Assembly: GCA_964016875.1 (NCBI GenBank)
Contig: OZ024719.1
Span: forward strand, 64,613,224-64,677,223
Length of the DNA: 64,000 bases
DNA from: Fallopia convolvulus
Taxonomy: Eukaryota; Streptophyta; Magnoliopsida; Caryophyllales; Polygonaceae
Direction of reading: 5' to 3'
Shown here: piece by piece, positions 1 to 10,381 of the stretch
Layout: each line of letters opens with the position of its first letter
Numbering within the stretch: the stretch's first letter is position 1
Program-made: the position numbers and the translations under genes
Notes under the pieces: generated by a model
What the model was told of the DNA's origin: nothing
What the model saw: only the letters and a program-made list of their open reading frames with translations
Databases searched by the model: none

Positions 1-406
1 GCGTGTGATCGATCGAAGAAGCTGTGGACTACAATAAATGAACAAAACATTCTCAATTGCCAAAATTAATCGATTCGAGGTCAAAATTGAAGCAAGAAAT
101 CCTAATTGATAGATAAAACTCGAGAACTTATAACCAATTGAAGAGAAAGAGAGCGAGTTGATTGACCTCGGAAAGTGCTAATCGGAGAGAATCGAAGAGA
201 GAGGTGAAACTATCGGCAATGGCGAATGAGTCCTTCTCCACCAACTCTACAGCTTTCAACAGATCGGTTTGGTTGAGGACGGATTCAGAAGGTGGAAGTT
301 GCTCTGATTGAGCATCGTTTTCAGTATTTGCAAAGTTTACAGATATCGGTTGAGAAATTAGGGTTTGTGAACTCGATATCGTCGTCGAGGACGGTGATCC
401 CTCCAT
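1..406 (-). CDS. BORCS6-like protein, 5' exons (partial)
   Basis: Two exons are visible on the minus strand: 406-167 (start codon at 406-404, phase-0 donor GAG|GTCAAT) and 28-1, entered through a pyrimidine-rich acceptor ending TTGTAG. The gene continues beyond base 1. The N-terminal ~45 residues are Ser/Gln/Glu-rich and look disordered. After that comes an amphipathic helix with LLKAVELVEKDS and FTSLFDSLRLALSE, which after splicing runs into a Ser-Ser-Ile-Asp-His stretch. From memory this matches small plant proteins annotated as BLOC-1-related complex subunit 6 C-terminal helix proteins. The family role in lysosome or vacuole positioning is known from animals and is only inferred for plants. 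An upstream in-frame ATG at 613 lies inside a transposon, so 406 is the better start. Family assignment is moderate; the exon structure is more secure. Confidence 0.6.
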
Positions 407-555
407 TGAAGGCTTCGATACACCAGGCTCCCAGTCTCCGACTATTTTGTTCACGGAATATAATTTTGGATTAATTACACAACACCCCCACCGAAAGGGC
501 CGAAACCGCGCATTAAAGCAAAAAATGCAACAAATCACCCTTGTACACACACAAG
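407..555 (-). promoter_or_regulatory. Short 5' leader/promoter of the BORCS6-like gene
   Basis: Only about 150 bases separate the start codon at 406 from the hAT-type element that begins at 556. The leader and core promoter must lie here or inside the transposon. I see no clear TATA box. The 8-bp target duplication CACACAAG occupies 548-555. Confidence 0.35.
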
Positions 556-1244
556 TAGGGCTAGTGGGTGGAGCACTTCCACCATAAATTTTATCACCCG
601 ACCCACTTATCATCCGTGAAATTTTTCACCCGTATTTGACTCACCCGTCCCCCACGGATGAAACGGGTGATCCGTCACCCGCGACCGCGAATTCAAAAGT
701 ACAATAAAAGATCGGGCGAGCGGGTGACCCGACGCCTATCACCCTTGTCAGCCTGTCGAAGTTAGATAGTCGGGCGAGCGGACGAGCGGCTAGTGTATAT
801 TGAGCGGAGGTTGCGGATTGAATTGGAGCAGGCGAGCAGCGCTCTCGAGAAACCCTAAACTGAGAAGTTAGAAGGGTGAGGGTAAGAATTAGGTCTGGCC
901 GTTTGGGGCATAGCCGCATATCACATATGGTCATATTTTCATTAGGGTATGTATAGTTTTTAATATTTTTAAAAAACCCCAATTTTTTTTTAAAAAGTCC
1001 CTAGGTCCCAAACTTTCTTGTAGGAAAAAACCAAACCTGATTTTAATTTAAGATAAATTTTTACGGGTGGTTGACCGGTGAAACGGGTGGTGGGTGACGG
1101 GTCGGGTTAAACGGGTGCAAAATTTCACCCATATCCGACTCGTCACCGTTTCACCCGTCACCCACTTTGTTACGGTTTTTCACTCGTATAATTGGATTGA
1201 GTGAAGCGGGTGGGTCGGTCACCCGTGGATAATGTCCAGCCCTA
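556..1244. mobile_element. Non-autonomous hAT-type DNA transposon, 689 bp
   Basis: The element starts TAGGGCT and ends AGCCCTA, a short terminal inverted repeat of hAT type. It is flanked on both sides by the perfect 8-bp direct repeat CACACAAG (548-555 and 1245-1252), the duplication size expected for hAT. The interior is filled with direct and inverted CACCCG/CGGGTG motifs, concentrated towards both ends. A 113-codon open frame (982-641, minus) follows these repeats and does not look like a transposase, so the element is non-autonomous. It lies just upstream of the BORCS6-like start codon. Confidence 0.82.
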
Positions 1245-1252
1245 CACACAAG

Positions 1253-2685
1253 GTTTAATGATAATTATTTTGCATATGATCTATGCACCAGAGTTTTTTT
1301 TTGTGTGTATGGAAGCATAGCTCAAAATTTATTGGACAAAAGGAGATTATATAGTAACTATTTTAGAGGTGTTAAAACCAACCACATCGTCTAAAAGAAG
1401 GTAGAAGATTTCTTCTAGCGATTGATCTAGGACATGGAGTCCTAGTGAGAAGGAGAAAGTGAGTGATGCGAGCTAGTCCGTGATGCCATTTGCCTCTTGA
1501 TAAACATGTTGAAATTGGATTTCCCAATTCCTTTAATAAAGTCGTGACTTTATGAAAATGTGAGGTAAGGTTGTAGAGTGAGTGACATTGATCCACAAAT
1601 TTAACTAGTAAAAAAGATTGTAAGTTGTAAATCTGTCTCGAGGTAAATCCTCATGATCCTCTTTCCCGCGCAAGTTTGAGGCCTTAGCTAAGCAAGGTAT
1701 TAGAAACTAGTTTGTAGCTTTTTATTTATAGAATATTACTAGTTTGTAGCTTTTTGTTTATAAAGTGATTTTTCCAAATATTCTAACCACACAAAACATA
1801 CTTTAATACACTAACTTCTATAATTCTCAATCATAAAACTTAAGGCCTATTTCATTTAGCCATAGGTTTAGAAATTCCATCCCATTATTGTTTTACAAAC
1901 TCCACATGCATGAAGCTCTAAAAAATGCATTCACTATAAAATTAAGAATTCAACAATGTATCATATAATTTGTGCGCATCCGAAATGGATGATCGCCAAA
2001 TCCATAAAGAGGTTTCGAGCAAGATCAATTAACAAAACCTAGCTTGTGCTTAGCTCCCAGCTTCATAGCTCACACCTGCATCAATTCAAAAAATTACTTC
2101 CATTGAACTTGACAATTGAGCAACAAGGTGGTTTCAATTTGACAAATTAATCGGATTGTTAAAATGACCTTCGAATTTGAATCAAGATCTTGATCCCGAA
2201 GTCCATAATTAACACAATCAAATGTCATCTTGATGAACAATTGATGTTGTTGCAACCATCCCACAAGTACACGGGTCAGTTATAGCATAAAATGTCGTTC
2301 GTATTTACAATGATTAACATAATATCAATTAAAATACGAAATGAATAAACTAAGTTGTAAAGAGTGAATGTTTTTTTGGAATCAATGTTTAAATAACAAA
2401 TAAATGCGTAAAAGTTGTAATTTAAAGGCTTATATGGTAAAAGATCTCTACAACATTGCTATGATAAATTCAACTCCATACATTCATGAACTTGTTTGAC
2501 TATGTTGAAGGTAACTGTTTTAGGGTAATTACTAAATTCTCTCGAATGTTAGTAAATGTGTCTAACTCTAATTAACATCTACTTTCACGATTTGCTAACT
2601 AAGGTGACTTTTTGGGCTCTTAAAATATAAGAACAAAATTGGACAAACATCCACTCTTCCAAGACATAATGCATGGGCTGACATA
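1253..2685. other. Intergenic, no gene seen
   Basis: AT-rich sequence with no open frame of recognisable protein, no tRNA and no clear terminal repeats. A short direct repeat around TAGTTTGTAGCTTTTTGTTTATA occurs near 1708 and 1741. I can support nothing else here. Confidence 0.6.
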
Positions 2686-2695
2686 TATAAAATAG

Positions 2696-3961
2696 GGCAG
2701 AATACATAAACGGCCCCTGACCTTTGACCAATTGGTCACTTTAATACCTCATCTTTAAAAATGTTCGATTGAATACCTAAATTTGCATATTGTGATCTAT
2801 TAAACACTTGTTTGGTGATGTGGCTATTTGCGTGTAAAACACTCTCTTGTAAGCGAGTAAGGAATTAAAATAAGGCCGATATGTCAATTACACCTAACAA
2901 TTTTTTTTTCCTTTTCTTTTTTCCTCTTTTCTTTATCCTTTTCCTCTTTTCTTTTTATTCTTTCTTCTTCCTCCTCCTCTGTCTCTCCCACCCAATTTAC
3001 AGCACAAACACAAATGTTTCGATCAAAACCAATTTACAAACAATCCCCAAATCACAATCCCTCCCCAAATTTTTTAAATCACAAAATTTTCTTTTTAATT
3101 TATTATCTCCATCTTTACTATCATACCTTTCCTAGTTTCCATGGCTGTAATCCCACACAACCACCGGCAACCGCCTCGTCTCCCATAAGAAGAAAATTTT
3201 AGATCTATCATAGAATTTGTGAAATAAAATTTCGGATCTGATATAAAATTAAGGGGAAAAAAGATTTGGCAAAAAAAAGCTTTAGATCTGTTGCCCCTTG
3301 CCATTGTTGCCCCTTCTCTTAATTTTTTTTTCAGATCTGTATCAGATCCGATATAGATCTTTCGTTCTCCTCCATCTTCATCATCTAACGCCATCGCCGA
3401 AACCGCTATTGAATCTGTACAGCATGGTTGTGAGCGCGACACCATCCTTTTCCCTCACCTGTAAGCCGTTGATCGAATTCCGGCAACTACCAAGCAGGCA
3501 GTTTCAAATTCTCCAGTTAGTCCTTGCCCTTCTCTTAATTTCGGTTAGAACGTGTCGGTGTCGGTCATGGCTAATGCCTTCATGCTGGGTTATGTATTCT
3601 CCATTGAGTCCCTTACCATTGTTGTCCCTTCTCTTGATGTGTGTGGAGGAAGAAGAGAAAATTGATGAGTGGGCCATATTTGTTAAAGAAGGACTTAAAA
3701 GACTTTTTTTCCTTTTTTATTATTTGGCAAAAAATTCCACGTTTTTGTCCATGTGGTGTACTAGTCAGACATCTAAGTGGTTGATGTGGCATCAATTTTT
3801 TACATGTCAGCACGCGTGTATTACACACAAATATTTATCACTAAACAGGTGCCCAATAGGTCTAATATGTATAGTTTAAGTATTCAATCGAACATTTTCA
3901 AAGGTGGGGTGTCAAAGTGACTAATTGGTTAAAGGTCAGGGGATCGTTTATGTATTCTGCC
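2696..3961. mobile_element. Mutator-like element (MULE) with long terminal inverted repeats, 1266 bp
   Basis: The left end begins GGCAGAATACATAAACG and the right end is its inverted copy. The inverted repeats stay alignable for roughly 130-160 bp at about 80% identity by eye. The element is flanked by TATAAAATAG at 2686-2695 and 3962-3971, a 9-10 bp duplication typical of Mutator-like elements. The interior is pyrimidine-rich with long T/C runs and repeated motifs around CCATTGTTGCCCCTTCTCTT (near 3300 and 3615). No MULE transposase is encoded, so the element is non-autonomous. The middle could be captured host DNA (Pack-MULE), but I cannot name a source gene. A related single end lies at 34139-34330. 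Confidence 0.85.
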
Positions 3962-3971
3962 TATAAAATAG

Positions 3972-5660
3972 ATGATATCAACAATACACATGAATTATAC
4001 ACTCGATCAAGAAATACTTACTTCCTTCAAGGGAAAATTAGAATGAGAAACACAAATCGAGGAAACACTTTGATCTTTATATTCGCAAATGTGTTACGAG
4101 TTGACTTTATGTACGAGTAATTGAGCTTTCTATAGTAATGAATAACTAATTACAACTAAATATAATCCTCATTGAGCTTCTATGGGAGAACACCTGCCAC
4201 TTTAAAGCATGATATTGTTTAGTATTGTTTATGATGCTAAACACCCGCCTAACCCCTAAGGATATCAAGGACAAGTTGAGTATGCCATTTGATGGACCAA
4301 TCACAAGGACACTTAGCTCAATTATAACAAATTGAGTTTGTTGAAGAATGTTTTAACATTTTAGATTAGTATAGACGACTCAAGATGACCTTCCCAATCA
4401 TATAAAAAATTACGGCTCATGTTCTCACATTCCCACCTCAATGTTTACAGTGGGTCAAACTTTTAGTCGACACTAGTACAAAAAGTCTCTCGCATGGCGT
4501 TTTGGAAGCTCAAGTGTGCATCGATGATTGGAAGAAGGCAAGAATTAGACAATAAAAGATGAACTAAATAAATAATCCATCAGACGACTTATGCGATGAC
4601 GACCCGCGTATCATTTCTTCCGCCAATTCTGAAGGGTCGTCTTACTCTTAGACAATAAGTGGGGTTTCAACTTAAAAGCTAAGAGAACTATGTGATCTTT
4701 GAGTCCTCTAAAACCCCGAGAGGATATATAGGCACCTTAATTAATATTAAGTTCAAGCCCTTTTATTCCTCCAAATCTTTTTTTTGTAATCGAAAATTTG
4801 AAATCGAACATGGGCTTTTGTTATTGTAATTTTGTTGTTTAAGTTATTGTATTCTCCAACTTTTTATTTTAACCGAAATTGAACGTGTGCTTAGATTATT
4901 ATAATTTCGTATTTTTATTGTTCAAGTTATATCGAATATTTTTCTTTTGCTCGTACTTAATTTAGGTACTACTTTTTCCAAGAGCTGGAGCAGTGGTCGA
5001 CATGTATCAGACCGAGTTGTACTAGACCTAATCATTTGGTGATTTGAGGCTTCTAAAGATCATTCATCTCGGTGGAGGGGAAATTTAGTTGTCCATTTCG
5101 CGCACCCATAATGGGTTGACCTGTGTTTTATGCGACACTTTTATTTTAATGCTTACTCACCCCGATTTCGATCTCTTTTGCACTTTTTTCGAGTATTTGT
5201 ACTATCCTTAGTCGTTTTTGCTTACATTGGGTGTATTTTTTGTTGACCCTCTTAATTATTCACGGCTGCCTTTTTAACGGCCTCTCGGACTACCATTCTT
5301 ATTTGGTATTCCGAATTATTAATTTTTTCAGATAAAAAAGAATATCTCTCTTTAGAATAAAATCATCTAATGTTTATAGGCATGCAACATAATTTTTGTT
5401 TAAATAATTGTATGATTTGTATCGAAATTGAATGCATGATTTGATTTTTTTTAAAAAAATTCGGGTCAAACCGGAACCAGACGTAATTCGGTTCGGTTAA
5501 CCGGCACATGCCTAATTGGCTCCATGCCTCTATGCTCTAACGTACGAAACTACCCACAAATCACACAATACACACCTATATCGACCGTTGAGTTTTGAGA
5601 GGACAAAATCGGAATTTCGCTCCAAAAAAAATCCCTCGTTCTGAATTATCAAAACTGTCC
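3972..5660. other. Intergenic, no gene seen
   Basis: AT-rich DNA with no convincing open frame. It contains a short stretch of CCGGTTCGGTTAACCGG-like inverted sequence near 5480-5510, resembling a degraded transposon end, but no matching partner was found. Confidence 0.55.
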
Positions 5661-6442
5661 TTCCGGCGGCCATCTTCAAAAATCACCCCTCGCTTTTATA
5701 TTTCTCTCTCCTCTCAATTTTTGAATTTTGAAAGCCCCCCTCCCATAGCCTCCAAATACGCCCTTCTTTAAACCCTTCTTCTCACTCTTCACTTGCTCAC
5801 TGATTTGCCATCTCTCACTTTCTTCTCTTTCATTTCCAGAATTCCGAGATTTATCTCTGCCAGTAAGTTCTTCCCATTTTTTGTCTACTATTGACATGAT
5901 TTGATTTGATGTTCTTTTTTAACCGCCCAAGCATATGGTATGTAAATGTGGCTTGTGAATTAGGTCTAAATTAGATTGAAGGCGTTTTAATTGTTCCTGC
6001 TTGTGTCTTTATGTGATTTCTGGAGTTTTTTTAAATCCATTGCCTTCCGATGACAAATGTCATTTCTTCGGATGAGGATAGAAGTGGTTTGAAAATTGGA
6101 TTGGTGTTTATATCTACATTTCCCAGTTATCAATTGTGTTTTTGAGATGATAAATTAATTCGTATAGGCTCAAAACACCCATCTGAAAGTTCAAATCTGC
6201 ATTTGTTTTAGCGGCTACCCCCATTGCATCTAGATTTATTGTTTAAATGCTTGGTTGAGTGGTAATATGGAATCCATTAAGCTTAATTTTAATAATAAAA
6301 TTGCTTTGCTGCTATTAATGCTGATACGCTTTCTTGCATTTTCTGTTTCAATTCGAATCGACCATGCTCAATGTGCCACATTTTGATCTTCAATTCCAAT
6401 GAATCCTTAGATGCATCCTAACTGTTTGTTTAATTTCCTCAG
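5661..6442 (+). promoter_or_regulatory. 5' leader exon and leader intron of the F-box gene
   Basis: A CT-rich segment (about 5690-5862) has the look of a plant 5' UTR and ends at a good donor CCA|GTAAGTTC (5862/5863). The matching acceptor, TTTAATTTCCTCAG, ends at 6442, four bases before the start codon at 6447. Leader introns of this type are common in plant genes. The transcription start cannot be placed. Confidence 0.5.
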
Positions 6443-6446
6443 AGAA

Positions 6447-8012
6447 ATGGACTGCTTACCAGATGCCCTGGTCCAATACATTCTGTCATACCTAACAAAC
6501 GCAAAAGATGTGGTCTCATCTTGTTGTGTCTCCAAGAGATGGAAGGACTCTCTTCCCTACATGCGAAGCCTCTACTTCCCACGCAACACCTTCGAAAGCC
6601 TTGACAGCACAGATAAAATTGACCACATTGTGTTGAAGCTGATCTCCTCAGTGGCTCGTTTAGAAGAGCTTGTGGTCTATTGCCCATTCACAACCCTAGG
6701 TCTGGCTTCATGGCTAACAGCAGCTGGTAACTCCCTTAGGCAACTTGAGCTGAGAATGGACAACCTCAATGAGCATCATCTGTACCCAGAAGATGCACCT
6801 AGGAAGCTGGATTACATTCAGTCTGCATCAAAATTGGAGTCCCTCAAGCTGTGGGGTGTTTTGATGGATAAGTCTCCTAAGTGGGGTGTCTTTCAAAATC
6901 TTAGGAATCTTGAAGTAGTTGGGGCTAAGGTCACTGAGTCAGCTCTGACTGATGCTCTTCGAGCTTGCCCTAATCTGACCCACTTGTTGTTGCTTGGGTG
7001 TGATGGGGAAGGGGTGCTTTATCTATCCATTGAATTGAGACACTTAGTTCAGTGTAAGCTGGATTTTTATGGGTCGGGTAACAACTCACTGTCTCTTACT
7101 TGTCCTGAGTTAACCACTCTTGAAGTACAAGGTTGTAGCTGGATCAGGGTCCCAGAGACTAGATGCTTGCAACATTTGTCCATTGCCAATAATGCTGGTA
7201 AGAAGCACAATAATTTCATACCCAATGATTTGTATTGTGACTGTGAGTTATGTATCTTATACATGCTTTGCTCTTTTCAGGAAGAGTTAACATGGTGGAC
7301 TTTGGAAAACTTGAAGCTCTCGAGTCATTGTCTATCAGAGGTATTCAGTGGCATTGGGATGCAATAAGCAAAATGCTTCAATTAGCCACTGAGGTGAAAC
7401 ACTTGTTTATGAAGGTGGAATTTACCGGAGATCTTGATAATTTGCTTCCCTTCCCCGAGATTGATCTTGTTGAGTTCTTCAATGCCCATCCAAAGCTCCA
7501 AAAGTTTGACATCCACGGTGCCATGTTTGCTGCTCTTTGCCAAAAGAATAGCTTGAAAAATGTAAGTCTAACAACATTCACCATGTACCACCAAAATGAA
7601 AATGGCTTTCTCTATATTTTTGTCATTACTTTTTCTTGGATGTTTCTTTTGGCATTATTTTGGTAGTAAGCCAATTTTAGAGAAGTGAAGAGATGTAGCA
7701 AAATTTCTTGCCTCAATAACATTTTGACACAATTCATATCACTAAGTTTGTCTTTTCCTTTCAATGAATATGCAGGCTGATTCAACATTTTCCATTCCCT
7801 ATTTGGAGGAGGTGACTCTTACTGTGAGATCGCCCTTAAATGCTGAGCAGAAAATGAGCACTCTTGAGTCTCTGTTAAAGTACTCATGCAACCTCAAGAA
7901 GATGGTGATAAAGATCCTCCAAATGAAGAGCAGCCATAGCAGCGCAGATGATTTCTTTGAGGAGGTTTGCAAGTTTGTTTACATGAACCGTAAGCTTGTT
8001 ACAATTCAATAG
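6447..8012 (+). CDS. F-box/LRR (RNI-like) protein
   Basis: Three coding exons, 6447-7197, 7281-7561 and 7776-8012, join in frame to 422 residues. An N-terminal F-box (about residues 1-42: MDCLPDALVQYILSYL, then CCVSKRW) should bind SKP1 in an SCF ubiquitin ligase. The rest is leucine-rich with irregular repeats such as LRNLEVVGAKV and CPNLTHLLLLGC, the usual substrate-binding solenoid of FBXL proteins. The first methionine of the longer open frame (6411) was rejected because a splice acceptor lies between it and the F-box. The protein resembles the Arabidopsis At1g10780 type from memory. The substrate is unknown. All splice sites are GT-AG and the frame is intact. Confidence 0.85.
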
Positions 8013-9060
8013 CGGTAACAAACAACTTAAAAAGAATAATTTGCTGGAGAGTCTTTCTCCATTCTTCCTGTTGTATGCATTTTCTCCCTTCTTTTTTATT
8101 GACTGATTATTCTCTTCATGTATTTGTCATTCTTAACAGTCTGTTGTTTGACATCAAGGCTTAACCTGAACTCTTTGATTCAGAGTTCAAGAATTGTCCT
8201 TGAACTCTTTGATTAAAAGTTTTGCTCATTTTAGATTGAAACTTCTTGAGTGTTTCTCGTGTAACATGTGTTGAATCTTTATTGTATTGTGTAATGTGTA
8301 TACTTGAGGCTTCATATTTTATGGCGAGTAATGATCTTAACAAATACTATTTCCAGACAAACTTGTTGGGGGTGTCCAATTGTTAACATTGTTGTTATAG
8401 ATGTAATATGTGTATTAGTTGAATTAACAACTTAAACTAGTATGAAGAAGCAGAAAAGCTATATAGTTTGTGAGGTGTAGAAAACTGTCAAGCAATCAGG
8501 TAATGACAATGTCAATCCCCCGTAAAATAGATCTCCAAACTGACATGAAACAGAACTATACATATGTAAAATGCAAAAATGAAATAGCATTACTTCAAAA
8601 TTGTTATCCAAGTTGGAGTCTCCACAAAGATTGATCATAAAAGTTATGTTATTGGTTTGTAAAGATTTAGGCAAGTAGTTGAATGCGCATGCTAAACATA
8701 CATTAATACCCATGCTTAACATACTTTTAGCAATAATTTATCTTCAATCAATAATATATAAATGTATTCCTGTTGGTATAATAGAACTTGAATATATATT
8801 TATAAATTCTATATAATTAAAGAATGAATAATATGTACATCTGGCTCACAATGATTATTCAGATAGGATATATAGGTAAAAAAACCCAAAAATAAAATAA
8901 AAAATTCAGTTTGGCGGGAACGTGGCTCCAACTCCAAATCTCTCCAAACATGTACGGCGGGCGAGAAAAGAGAGCGGGGCCTAATTCGGAAATAAATTAT
9001 ATCTCGAATAAAAGAGCACAAAAGTTACCTTCCACATATATATCAGCTCACGTCCTCGTC
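8013..9060. other. 3' UTR of the F-box gene, then AT-rich intergenic DNA
   Basis: The first ~200 bases are probably 3' UTR. Near 8175-8220 the phrase TTGAACTCTTTGATT is repeated. The rest is AT-rich with no supported coding frame. Confidence 0.5.
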
Positions 9061-10381
9061 CATTCTCCAGCGCAACGGTAAAGAAATCAAGAAAGAAATT
9101 TTCTATAGATGGAAAGTCCAGGCGCGCAAGAACTTTTCTTTTGTTGCATTTTCTGTCGTTTGAGAGATTCTCGTCGTAGCTGTCGTTTGGAGCTGTTCAA
9201 CGAGAGTATTACCCAGAGCGATGATGCGATCTTAGTTAAGAAGCCCTACACAACACGCTTTCTTTTCTCCCGTTCAACATTTCCGATCATCCGGAGTAAT
9301 TTGACAAGGAGCTTCGGAAGGTACGCTTTAAGCTTGTACGTCTCAAATTTGGTCCTGTATTTTGCTGCTTATCAACTGCGATTATTTGATGATTTTAGTC
9401 TTTGCTTTGATTTTGGTACTTTCTGGAAGTTCAGAAGCGTCGGTCTTTCGATTTGCATAGCTTTCTGGTCCTTCAATTAATTTTTCTTTTCTGTGTCCGA
9501 ATACTCCAATTTTTTATGCATGAAGTTCACTGTTTTAATGGCGGTGAGAAGATATAAATGTCTTTGTGTAGCGGAATTAGGAGCAATGGCGATTTGATTT
9601 TCAGTAATTGGGGTTTTATACGAGATGATACTGTATTTTCTATTGAAATGGATTTGGAGTTCAAAATTGTTGAGAATAGTACTATAGTAGCATATATTCT
9701 TTTCCTTTGTTGCTGAGTTTTGTACACTGGCGAAGATATGTATTTGGAAATGCAATTTTGAGCAGTTTCACATGCATTCCTCGAGGCTCGAGCAGTCGAG
9801 CATATCCTCTTTGAATTTGGCTGATACAGAGACACAGAGTGTTATTTTTCTGGTCAATTTCGTTCTCTTTGTGCGTAGAGAGTAACCAAAAAAACTAATT
9901 AACTACCTTAACTGTATGTTTGGCGACGGTGCTTCTTGCTGCACAACAACGCCAGCATCCAAGTCTTGAATCATAAATTTTAGATAAAATCATTAGCATT
10001 GCTATGCTTTGTTTTTTATGGTAACATCCTTTTGTGTTGCATTTGTATTGAATGTAGTTGTATGCATTTTGCCGTTAAGATATTGCTTGAACACGCAGAC
10101 CAAGAATTAAATTTGGGTTTCCTAAATATGTATATTTGAGTCTGGCTGTGATGACCTACCCGATTTTAGTTTATGATTTGGTTTCAAGAACTTTTAGGCT
10201 GCTAGAATTCATGAATGTAACCAATTTAAGCGGTGAAGGCAAAAGACTCTGACTGGTTAATTTACATTGTTTCATGTTTTTCAGTTTGTAAGACTGTCAA
10301 AAGGATTCCTATCCAGAATCTGCATTTGGCTTCTTGCTTCTAATTGATCTTGTGGTGTAAAAGATAACGGATAATCCTACA
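9061..10381 (+). promoter_or_regulatory. Probable leader exon(s) and leader intron of the kinesin gene
   Basis: A more GC-rich block around 9050-9320 ends at a plausible donor (GGAAG|GTACGC near 9320). A T-rich acceptor TGTTTTTCAG lies near 10284, about 100 bases before the start codon. This fits a long leader intron. A 123-codon open frame at 9109-9480 crosses the putative donor and resembles no known protein; it may be a chance frame. Confidence 0.35.

Noticed and set aside
128..613. Start of the BORCS6-like protein at the upstream methionine at 613
   Set aside because: The first 69 codons would be read from the hAT element end and intervening leader and are Cys-rich nonsense. The methionine at 406 begins the protein-like sequence.
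641..982. 113-codon minus-strand frame inside the hAT element
   Set aside because: It follows the CACCCG repeats and has no transposase features.
2881..3135. 84-codon plus-strand frame rich in Phe and Leu
   Set aside because: It is a translation of T/C runs inside the MULE, not a membrane protein.
3298..3879. 193-codon plus-strand frame in the MULE
   Set aside because: It runs into the terminal inverted repeat and has no recognisable domain; it is probably a chance frame.
6411..6446. Earlier methionine for the F-box protein
   Set aside because: A strong splice acceptor (TTTAATTTCCTCAG) lies between it and the F-box, so it is intronic.
9109..9480. 123-codon plus-strand frame upstream of the kinesin gene
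   Set aside because: No domain, crosses a likely donor site and lies in a probable leader; kept only as a possible chance or upstream ORF.
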